NCBI GenBank assembly: GCA_943737045.1
Contig: CALSFV010000247.1
Span: forward strand, 496,001-560,000
Direction: 5' to 3'
Source of the DNA: Parapristionchus giblindavisi
Taxonomy: Eukaryota; Nematoda; Chromadorea; Rhabditida; Diplogasteridae
DNA: 64,000 bases
Shown: in pieces, positions 34,591-46,700 of the stretch
How the letters are laid out: the number at the start of each line of letters is the position of its first letter
Position numbering within the stretch: the first letter of the stretch is position 1
Made by a program: the position numbers and the translations under genes
The notes under the pieces: model-generated
Databases searched by the model: none
Told to the model about the DNA's origin: nothing
What the model saw: only the letters and a program-made list of their open reading frames with translations

Positions 34591-34712
34591 ATATCGGGGT
34601 AATTGCCATATAACATAGATATAAAAATGCTCAATATTTACAGAGAGAAATGCAATGCAATCGATATATAGTCGGAAATCAATCAATAACAGGTTGAGGA
34701 TTACTGTAGGCC

Positions 34713-37700
34713 CTATGCTCCAGTCGAGATCCAATTACGCACGAAGGAGCCGTCATCACACGATGACTGGCCAAAGTACCACTCTCGCACGTCAGAGATC
34801 TAAAAAATCATTATTTATAATCAATAAACAAAAGTTACAGTAATCTACAGTCAACGATTCCTTTCAGATATATTTCAATATTTGAGAAAACTATATTGGT
34901 CGAAAAGCACGTTGCAAACTACGACGAATAACCGTATTTTTGATTTTTTTAAAAACCCGACACCATTTTATGAAAACCTGACGCATTTTGTGACTTTTGT
35001 GAAAACACGAGCGCATTTTGTGATTTTTTGTGAAAACCAGACCGCATTTGGCAAATCGGTAACGTAGCTATTCGACCTATGATCAGCAAATGTAGCTTGA
35101 TGCTGAGCAGTGCGCTTACTATAACGCACTGAATAAACAACTAAGTTTTAGAAGAAAATCGATAAATCATTAATAAAAATCAATACATTATCTTACCACG
35201 CTTTCCTTCTGTTCCGGTTCCCACAATCGCTCACACAGTCTACAGTATCCGTTGCGATAGCCCTCCGTGTTCCATGGGGCGATCGTCCATCCTGCACAAT
35301 AGAACATACAATATTGACTCTGGTGTTTCAGAACTTAAAGTCTACTTAAAATACTTCGGATTTTGAAGTTTACTTTAAGTATGAAGTTTACTTTAAGTAT
35401 ACTTCAAGTGAAAGAACATTTGACGAAATGCATTACAGTATATACACCGCTTGAAGTGGACTTACAATTACACTTCGAGTGAAAATCACCAACGTTTGGG
35501 TTCTTGAAAAGAGGAACGCTGGGCAACTAGCTGCGGAATGCCTCCCCGTTTAACCAACCAATCAATACAGAACCCCAAAGTACAGTACCCCCGCACGACT
35601 CACCTCCTCTTCTCCATGAGAAGTACTCTGCGTAGGCTGTCTGCAATGGGACTTTATAGCATTATATTTATGGATTATCGATTTTCTCCAAAATCTATGA
35701 TCACAAATATCGATTAGAAATATCGATATATGATCACAGTACCTTGTCCCTGACGAGTTTCTGCAGGAATTCGCCCATCTCCTTGGGCGAGGAGAAGTCA
35801 TCGAGAGCGATGACTGACTTGGTCGGAAGATTACTGTAATGGAATCCAGATTACTGTAGCAAAGAGAGGATCAACAACTGTATTAGCACTGTACAATACG
35901 GAAAGCTGCAACAAAACAAAATGCAGCGCAGATTGTTCTATAAAATGAAAAGTCAAGAAAATGCTGTTTTAAAAATACTCGATATATCTGTATAGCCCGT
36001 ACGATTCTTGTTGCATACCCTTCTCATTTACAACAAAAGATTCATCTATTAATGAGTTGCGCTCAACTGCGGACATATACATACATTTTCGGCGCCCTCA
36101 CAGGATCGATTTAGAAAAATCGTTATTTTTCGATTAACTTTATCATTCGCATAAAAAAAGTCTTATAGGTCCTCATATCCTCATATTATAAGGGTTGAAA
36201 TGTGTCAGGATACACTCACACATGCTCGTAATCAGCACGTCGGAGAACGATGGGAATCGTGGGTAGCTCCTTCCTGAATATTATGTTAAAACATTTACAT
36301 TTGAACAACTTTATTCAGTAGCTTAGGATCGCCATGGATGCTGAATATGCTGGGTAATACAACGAAATCACATTCCCTCTCTTCTATCACCTAGGAAGGT
36401 GACACCCTTATCGCTCTCTCCCACTTGTGTTTTGCTTGTACTTTATTAGATTTACCTCGTTCTTCTTAACTTTATCCCTTCCTTCTTTCATCGTTTCTTC
36501 TTTCCTGATCTTTCACACATGACCCCTACCAACAAACGACAGATGGTCTCGTCTCCGTCGGGTATGTCCCCTGAGGCTAAGAAGGGGGCGAACGCTATCA
36601 AAAACTTAGTTATCGCCGCCTTTGAACTGGCCATGGAGGACGTGCCCTCGGGGTTCGATCCTGGTAAATGGAAGTCCATCACTGCACTTGTGCATGGTTT
36701 GGCCAAGTCCCTGGAATTGGCCACCAGTACTGGAACGGTCGATGAGTCTGCCACGTCGTCCTCTCATACTCTCTCAGCCTCTCCCACTCTCTCGTCTAAC
36801 CCTATTCCCCCCTCCTCCTCTCTCTCTCACTCTCCTCCCTCGATCGATGACCCGGCGGAATTGATCATGCGTGCTAAGTCCCTAGTCGTGACGGGGCTCC
36901 CGGAGCCGGACAATAGTCTGGGTCTGGATGACCGTTGCGAGACCGATAGGAAGGGCATTGCTCGACTCCTCGGTTACCTAGAGGTCGAGACTATGCCTGT
37001 ACAGATCTACCGTATGGGTAAGCGATCATCGGATCGTCCTCGACTCGTCAAGGTTGTTATGCCCGCTCGTTCCTTCGCCCTCATCGCCATCAAGAATGCC
37101 AGAAAGCTCCGTGGTAACGCGGAATTCGCTGGCATATACATTCGCAAATCGATGAGCAAGGAAGAACGGGCGAGGCACAGCGAGTTGAGGGCGACGGTTA
37201 GGAGCTTGCGAGCTAAGGATCCTGATAGTCCCTTTGTAGTCTACCGCGATGCGGTCTGGCACAGGGAGGACATCAAAACTAAGGTCCGCTCTCGCTTGCC
37301 CGATCCGGGAAACTAGTTTGTGATACATCTCTGACACTCGCACCTACAGTATCCTCTGATCCCTTTCCCAAGACAACTTGTTATCTTCCTGTCGTCTCCT
37401 CTTCACCTACTGTATCCTCTTCTTTTACAGTACCCTCTAGCTCGTCTATCCCTTCTTTAAAATGTCTCATGTTCAACTCTAGATCTCTCTGTAACAAGCT
37501 ACCCCATCTTCATTCTATATTATCGATTGATCGACCTGATCTTCTTCTTATTTCTGAAACTTGGCTTACCTCCAGAATTATTGATTCAGAAGTTCTATTG
37601 TCTTTCCCATACCAGTTGTATCGTGCTGATCGTGCAAGACGAGGTGGTGGTGTTTGTGTTCTCTTTCGTGATCACATTGCCTGTTCCCGTGTTAAATTAC

Positions 37701-40700
37701 CCACCTCTGTCTCGTCTGACGTGATCTGTCTCGATCTCTACCCTCCTCTTGGTCTCTCTGCTATTCGCTTGATACTTGTCTATCGCCCTCCAAACACAAC
37801 AACAGCTAGTAATAGTGACCTTTTTGACCTTCTATCAACTCTGTCCTCCTGTGATAAATCGATAATTGTTGCCGGTGATCTTAACTTGAATATTGACTGG
37901 TCCAATCCTCATTCTGCTCGTGGTCATTCCATTTCCCTTGTCAATTTCTCCGAATCTCTTAATCTTCATCAATTCGTACCCTCTCCCACTCTTGGCTCCA
38001 ACTTTCTTGATGTAATTCTCGCCCCTTCCGATCTTATTTCTGACTGTATTGTCTCTGCCCCTTTCAAAAATTCTGACCACTCATCTGTTTCTTTCCGTCT
38101 CACTTGGCCTCTTGTCGATCCTATATTTATTCCAGCCTTTGACTTTCGTAAGACCGATTTTGTAGCCCTGAACTCCGCTTTATCCAATACAGACTGGTCT
38201 TTGATCTTTCATGATTTTACCGATATCTCTCATATGTATACCCTATTCACTGATTACTTGACTCAACTATTTCCTTCCTTTATTCCTTACAAGAAACAAA
38301 TTGTTCCGTTCGATAATTACCCTCCTCACATTCGATCACTCCTTGCTCATAAACGCCTCCTCTTTGATAAAATTTCCCTTGCACCCGTCAAATCTCAGTT
38401 CCACAATGTATCCGCTAAACTAGATAAGGAAATTAGGAAATTTATTAGAAACAAGGAAAACAAATTGTTGTCCAATAACCATAGTAGGTCTTATTATCGA
38501 TACATCTCAACTAGATTTAAATCCCGTTCTTCCATTGCCCCTTCCCTCACAGATTTCAATGGTACCATTATCACTACTGACTCTGAAAAAGCAGAGTCAT
38601 TCGCTACATACTTTCAATCGGTTTTCACTAGTGATGATGGCATTCTTCCCAACTGTCCTCGCTTTGTTCCTCAATCCATTCCTACCTCGATCATTCTACC
38701 TATCGATATTTCATATCATTTACGTCGTGTATCTGACTCTTGTTCCCTCCCCTCTGACGGTATTCCATCCATTATATTCAAACATTGTTCTCTCACCCTT
38801 TCTGAACCTCTATCTCATATAATGAATTATAGTCTTATGCTAGGCCAAGTTCCGTCTTTATGGAAAACTTCCTTTGTGATCCCTATACCAAAGATTCCCA
38901 CTCCCTCATCTGTGTCTGATTATCGCCCTATCTCACTTACTCCCATTCCCAGTAAAGTCATGGAGCGAATCCTCAAACCAAAGCTTATCCGTTGGTGCAA
39001 TATTCATAATATCATCCCCCCTGAGCAACATGGTTTTGTTAGTGGTAAATCCACAGTATCCCAGCTTCTCGATTGTACCCAGAAATGGCGTGCGGCGATG
39101 GACCGCGATGATTCCGTTGATGTTGTGTATGTTGATCTCGCTAAGGCATTTGATACTGTATCTCATTCTAAATTGCTTCATAAATTACATTGTCTAGGTA
39201 TCCGTGGTTGTATATTTGATTGGCTCACTGATTATCTTTCTAATCGTCGTTTACAGGTTAGAGTTGGTTCTTCTCTGTCCTCAGAGAAACATGTTCTGAG
39301 TGGCGTACCTCAGGGTACGGTATTGGGTCCTCTCCTCTTTTTGATTTACCTTTTTGATCTCCCTCTATCCCTATCACCATACCCACTGGTTCACTTCCGC
39401 CTCTTTGCTGATGATATCAAACTCTTCATCATCCATAATTCCGCCCAATCCCCCACACTCACCTCTCAACTTCAGAATGGGTTACTGGGTATATTAGAAT
39501 ACTGTCAAAAATGGCAGTTATCGGTTGCACAAAACAAATGCACCGTTCTTTACATAGGCAAATCCAACCCAATCCACCAGTACCATCTCAACTCTTTTCT
39601 TCTTCCTATCCCCGATTCCAACCTCAATTCTCTTCCAGAACCTATTCGTGATCTTGGTGTATACATTGATCATTCTTTATCCTTTCGTTCTCATATAGAT
39701 ATTATCTGTCAGAAAGCTAATAAGCTTATCTACCTTTTATTCCGTTCTGTTTCTTGTACATCTGTTGATCCCTACGTTAGAGCCTACCGATCATTCATTT
39801 TACCAGTTCTTGAGTATGCTTCACCAGTATGGTCTCCCTCTGCGAAGGGTCTAATTAGACAATTAGAGAAACCCCAGCACCTTTTCACTAGATTATTACA
39901 TTATCGTACCACCCTTGCCACTACCTCACCACCCATTTACGATGTTAGAATTGACAATTATCATTTACATTCTCTTTATTCACGACGTTTAGTCGCTGAC
40001 ATCATTTTTGCTGTAAAGATAATTCGCTCACTTGTCGGTGTACCTATGTCCGATTATTATTGTTTACGAAATTGTAATTCTCGTCACAACGCATTCTCTA
40101 TTCACATTCCCATTGCTAAACGAGAGAATCTTCGTAGTTCATTTGCACATCGTACAACTCGTTTTTTGTGTAATTTACATCGAATTTGTAATCCAATTTT
40201 GTCAATTCAATCTATTAAATTCCACTTATTTCGCCATCCCGATCTCCCCCTTACCCTACAAGTACAAGTACTCAATCTATAGTTATCTATCCCGGTGTTT
40301 CCATTATGATCCAAACAGTCACATGGATCTGAACGGTCCCCTTCCCGTTCTGAGGCCTCGTCCACCTCACTCCTACTGGAACTCCGGAGATATGATAGCT
40401 ATCGTCAAATTACCCCTGTCACCTTCCCCAAGTCTTTACATTATTATAATTATTTTTCTCATCGTTTCTGTATTGCTGTCGCACCTGTCACGGGTGTATC
40501 AAATAAATAAATAAATAAATAAAAAATCACAATATTACTCTTTAAAGGCCCATCAAAAGCTAATTTGAAAATCTCCGCTCTGGCAACAATCTCTCGCTTG
40601 CTTTGTCTGCCAGAGAGCTTGGCCAGAGCGGAGTCAAGAGCATAGCTCTTACTTACACATAGCTGGACTTCGGTTCTCAATATAATGTAACAAATCAATC

Positions 40701-43700
40701 AATCAATCAATAATGATCCAACCTCGTCCAGTACTTTTCCGACACGTAGTCCTTGCAGGCAGTGTTCTCTCCAGCGAAGAAGAAGGCGTACTTACTGATC
40801 TCCTAGAATAATCAATAAATCAATAAATCATTTAGTCAATCAATAATGGATGCCAAACTTCTCTTGTCTCAGAAAATCAGTAACTGTAACTATTCCTTGT
40901 TATTCGCGTTCTCCTGTTCTTATCCAGTGGCTGTATGCGTGAACCGTTTTCCGACAAAATGTGACGTCATTAGCGTAGGCGGAGGATTTTTGGAAAACGC
41001 CTCCGCCTACGCTAATGACGTCACATTTTCCCGGAAAACGGTTTTCCCGTTGATCTGGCATACGACCCCAGGTCATTATCATTATCAAGCTTATCACCAG
41101 TTGATCCATATGTGAACAACCTTTATCAATGAAAAATAAAATCGGGTGTTTTGGCGCCCCAAGTTACTCAAAATTCTTTTTGTTGGTGAGTGAATTTTGG
41201 CTAAATCGTTTTGATTTTTGAGCGAATTTCGGCCAAATCGGGTGGGTCTTATGGCTAGCGACAATGTCGACCACGTATAAGCTGAGTAATCAATTCAATA
41301 GCCCACCTCATCACACGAGTGTCCCTTCGGACAGGCATTCTTCAGCTCCTCTGTGTCCGCGCACCCACCGGACATCGTCACGTTGAAGTATCTCAAGTAT
41401 CGACAATTATCGTAACCACGTCACTTTCAAATACAAACTCACTACCGTAACCCAGCTTATTCTAAGACTCAGTCGAATACCGTAACCCATCATCTCGTAA
41501 GATATAACCGGCTACCGTAACCCATTATCTCCTGAGGTTCCACTGACTACAGTAATCCAATCCTTTCAAATAGCTACCGTACTTGTTCAGCTCCCGCAGC
41601 GCCTTCTCCCTCTTCGATGGCGTATTACAGTTGGAGATGAGGGCGAAGATAGCGGGGATCTTGTCCGTCAGCTTTGACTCGTCTATTGCCAGTGAGTCGA
41701 TCTTGAATCCTGCCAAAGATCAAAGATCAAAGATCATCGCAAAATTAGATATGAATGTGATGGTAAAGAGAGAGAAACCATTGTCAAATACACTAGTTTG
41801 TATTGTATGATCATTGCAGTGAACAAGTCCAAAATCATAGGTCCGACCCATTGATCACCTACCGTACACTTTCGAATTCCCGCACTGTCCTTGTATCCCC
41901 TCTCTCATTGCATTATAATCGCCAGATTCAGCCAGATAGTGGCTTCTTGATTTTGTTTACTTTCTCACCCCACGTGATTGTTATCCGTGCGATCGATAAA
42001 TGCTTATATTCTACGTTGCGTGTGCCTACATACTACACAACAATCATTCCGAAATACCCCGGGTTACGGTGTACCCAACTATTGCCTGAAATGACAAATC
42101 AATTGATTGAATGATTGACAGTGTACCCTTAAGCTCCGCCTCCTTGGCATTGAGCCAGAATCCACCGTACTTGAAGATGACATCGGATGAGAAGAGTGGA
42201 GTCATAGTCCAGTTGAAGTAGTTGCCTGACAATTTCACACATTATCAACACATATTAGATAACCAGACGCATATAGAAGCAATTTCAATAGTGATAACAA
42301 TGTAACAAGTCCCTAAATATAGTCTGGACAATAAGAGATGTTTTCAAATTTGAAATTCCATGGCTCATACGTTAACGGGGTATATATAAAGGATGTGTGT
42401 GAACACGCAAAAGTTGTCTGACAGGGTTTATATTGCCTAGGCAATATAAACTCCGCAGTGGATCTAACTGATTTTGTATAAGAGTGATATTCTTTAGAGT
42501 CAATCATAGGTCGAATAGCTAGGTGATCGGATTTCAAAATGCGGTCAGGGTTTTCGATTTTGGAAAAAAATTTCTCAAAATGCGGTCAGGCTTGGTACTT
42601 TGTAACATACCTTTCGACCTATGTTTAGAATAAGTAAACTAACGTTTGAGCACAGTCTTCTCGGCGTCTGATGGATAATTCGCGAACGTGTTCGCAGGCG
42701 CCTCCATCGTCATGAATACGTAACGCTGATTGGCGCGTCTGAACGGAGCGACGATGGATTACGGTATTATTAGGATTACGGTATAGTACGAAAGCGTAAT
42801 AAAAGTGTACGATATGTCAGATTAATTAAGCCCGCAACGTTTCACTAACTAAATACGATTCTGCAATCGACATACTGTTGTGAGTTTGGCAAGCTGAATA
42901 AGGGAATATTTACTTTAATAAATGCAGAACTTATGCTAATTCCTCCGGGCCAAAAAAACAGGAAAGTTCCTGCTTTTCATTCAATCATTTCTTCACCTAC
43001 TCTTATTATTAAACCTAGTACACAGAGATCTATATACAACTATTGAGTCCATCTTATCATTATTGGTTTTGGTATCAACACAAGCCTGTATACTATCGAT
43101 GGAACATACCGTAGTCAGTCGCTCAAATGATACCGTAACCAAGGCAATGTATACAGTACCTGCTCTCAGCTGGGGGCAGACCGAACTGGTGCAGCTCGGG
43201 GCCGTGAAATAGCACCGCATCTGCGTTCTCCACACGTGAACGATCATGATCGAATATGCATCGATTCTGAAAGTAGATCAAACCTCGAGGAATATCGATT
43301 TTTAATCATCCCACACAATTCAACAATCGATTTGCCATCGCAATCGCCCTGATATACACAGATCTTTTCTTGCCTGAGGCGATTCACACCCAAATCAATA
43401 ATTAAATTGACAAATTGAACAAAGAACGCGGTCTCTTCACCGCTCTCTCGTTGCCCTTGATACAGTCAGAAATAGAGCGTGAAATTAAGAGGGCTTCAAG
43501 CAAAGACAAATCTAATTTACAAATCTAATTGAAATCCAATTGTTGGATACCTTGATATGTGGAGACTAGAGTAGTAACCAATACAAGTTTATCACAAATA
43601 ATATAGAGTTCGAGTCTAAGACTAGGGATAGAAGAGACCTACTTGTAACCTACGCTAAGCTAAGAATGAATAGAGAATCATGTGTAGAGTAATAGATATG

Positions 43701-46700
43701 ATAATTAGGGATAATGCACAATGACTATTATGCATTAGCTATATGATAATTATATTATGCTAATAGATTAGATTACACTACACAACACCTCCTTCCTAAG
43801 ATTCTAAGTTAAAGACAACAGAATCGATAATCAATACAATAAAAACTAATTTACAATTGAACTAACGTAACTACTACATTCGGAGTTATTACTAACAACG
43901 GGCCTTCGGTCTCTGACCGGACGATGATATGCCTTGCTTGAGGGGTCTGGGATAGGCATGACGATGGCAGCTCCAGTTGAATTATCCTTCGTAGTTTCTT
44001 CTGTCGGCTTCTTGATATCGAATGAATCGATTTGAAGATCAAGTATATCATATTCATATTGATCTGTTCGGGAGATTAATTGATGGGCATGAGCCTTCAT
44101 TCTCCTTCCTCCCTTATCAATGAGATAAACAACTCGACCGAGTTTATCTACAATGATGGCTTCACTACATTTCACATTATTAGGTCCATCTTTATCACGG
44201 TAGTAGACCTTATCACCAGTTTTGAATTCTTTGTGTTTCGCACCATGTTTCAGGTCAAACTGGTGTTTCATATCTTCATCCTTCTTATCTGATCTACGAC
44301 ATGGAACCAAGAGGCTTTGTCTTGTTCTCAGTTTACGTCCGAGGAATACTTCAGCTGGTGACTTATCAGCTAGTTGTCTATTCGGATTCGATCGATAAGA
44401 CATGAGGAATGTTTGAACATTCTCTACTTCAGGTCGTCCTCCTTTCAATTTGAGGAGCGTTCGCTTGAATATATCAACGAACCGTTCTGCTTGACCATTT
44501 GAATGAGGATGATATGGTGGAGTCAGGACGTGATCGATACCGTACTTATTACAGTATTCTCGGAAATCACTCGAAGTGAATTGTGTTCCGTTATCACTGA
44601 CCAATGTTTCTGGACAACCATATGCAGATATGAACTTGTGAATGTGTGTGATGATAGAATTAGTATCTATTCTATCCATTTCTATTACTTCAGGCCATTT
44701 ACTGTGTGCATCTACGATAATCAAGTAATTCTTTCCATTCATAGGTCCTGCGAATTCAACGTGAATTCGCTCCATTGGTCTATCAGTTGATGGCCATGGT
44801 TCAATTGGTACCTTGATTGGATTCTTGATTTGATTCATTACGAGTTGATCTTCAACTTCCTTCTGTAATGATCTGATGAGATTCAGTTTCCAGAACCAAT
44901 CAGTTCCTATTAAATTTACAGGTGAATCTGCTACATAAACAAATCCCCTATTCTCATCATTCTTATATTTCATTTTACAATGAAATTTTCCGAGTATGGA
45001 TACACTTGTGCCATTTGCACACATAGCCTGTATTCTTCCCTCTTTTAGGGTGGGAGATCCCAGTGTTTTCCATACATTCTTGGAGATAAAGGTTAGATCT
45101 GAACCAGTATCTACTCGGAATTCAATGTTCTTTCCATTAACATTGACTTGTGCATAGACTCTATTACCGACGACCTGATTACAGAACACAGCATTGCTAT
45201 TCTTTCTCTTATAGAATTTATTTCTTTTGTAATCTTTCTTCTTTGGTCGTTTATCTGGATATCTCTTCCAGCATTCATGCACTGCATGACCATGTCTATC
45301 ACAATATGCACATTTAGTATCTGATGAACTCTTATCACTTTTTGTCTCCGAATCAACCTCAGCGGTCTCATCGTTCACTTTGTCCGACTTATTATCACGT
45401 AACAAGTAGACATTATTTTGAACTTCTATTGCAGCAACATCTCTTTCAAGTGCTTGAAGGGTAGAGAACTTCTCTACAAGTTCATTCAAAGTGATATCTT
45501 GTTTGTTATTCACAATGTTCATCAGATTTGTTAGAGTCTTTTTCAGGTTTGGTAGATCAAGACCTGCAAGGAATACAGTGACCTTCAATTCGTCTTCTGT
45601 AATCTCCTTCATCTTTCCCTTCTGATATAGATTGTTGACTTCAGATGCAAATTTCTTGACATCAGTCAATCCAAGTATAGACATTCTTTGATTGAGAAAT
45701 CTTAGACGTCGTTCAAAATCAGAAACTTGTCTACCGAATAGATTAATCAATTCTTTCACTGTATTCTCAAATGTCTCAGTATACACATCTTTAGGTGACA
45801 AATGATTCTTATACTGTGAATTGCATTTTGTACTCAAATGTCTCAATAAGATTCTCACTCTGAGTTTCTCATCTAAGTGAATCATATCATGTTCGAAGAT
45901 GTCTTTGTATCTATCATACCAATTCTCGAACGTACACTCATCTTCAGGGTCATATTGGAACTCATTTATTCTAGCTTCAAGAGCATCAATCGATGGGCCA
46001 CTTACAGTATGCGCACTTTGGCTACTGTCACCTGAGGTTACTGTAGGATCAGTCGTAACTCTCGCTCCATTCGATTCATTGAGAGATCTGATTAGTTTCT
46101 CAACTCTCTTATCAGACTCTTCTTGCATCTTGAGCATCATCTTCATGAACGTATCCATCATCGACTTCATTCCATTTGAATCACTCGATTTGGTTCCACC
46201 TGAATCAGTCATGATTATAGTCTGTACTGTTCAATGATAACTATCACGTACTCTATAGTCTGTACTGTCTATGACCTGATGTGTACTAGCTACTCGTATC
46301 GTGTACGGTGCTCTGATCTTTGATCTCTTATGTGCTTGCTACTCGTATCGTGTACGGTGCTTCGATCTTTGATCTCAGTTATCTGGTGGATGATCTTTGA
46401 TCTCCAGTCTCTGGTATCAGAATGATCTATGACCTTTGGTCTCTGATCTTTGGTCTCTAGTCTCAATGGACAACGATCTTAAGATACGGTGATCTTGATC
46501 AGACCTGTGTCAACCTCGGTATCACAATAGCGATACAGTATCCAACCGGGAATCACAACGGTGGTACAGGTTACACTCGGCTCTTACAATGGTTGCTTTA
46601 AATATCAAGTGTGGATCACAAGATAGCAGAGCCAAGGGCCGTGACCAATCGCAGCAACAATCGAGCGTATCGAAGTGCCGGTCACAGTGACTATCTCCAG

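Larger units (their letters stand above)
36373..40523 (+). mobile_element. Near full-length CR1/Jockey-like LINE
   Basis: The 4.15-kb element has two ORFs, 152 bp apart, and a 3' tail of TAAA repeats (about 40498-40523). AAATCACA at 36365-36372 and 40524-40531 is a plausible target duplication. It lies antisense in intron 9 of the fucosyltransferase. Both ORFs are open, so it could be active or very recently so. Confidence 0.88.

Noticed and set aside
37835..39181. Minus-strand ORFs across the LINE ORF2
   Set aside because: They lie opposite intact endonuclease/RT coding sequence and have no motifs of their own.
41440..41560. CRISPR-like regular repeats (CTACCGTAACCCA, 34-37-bp spacing)
   Set aside because: The organism is a eukaryote, units are short and degenerate, and the stretch lies in an intron. 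It is part of the general TACGGTA word excess.
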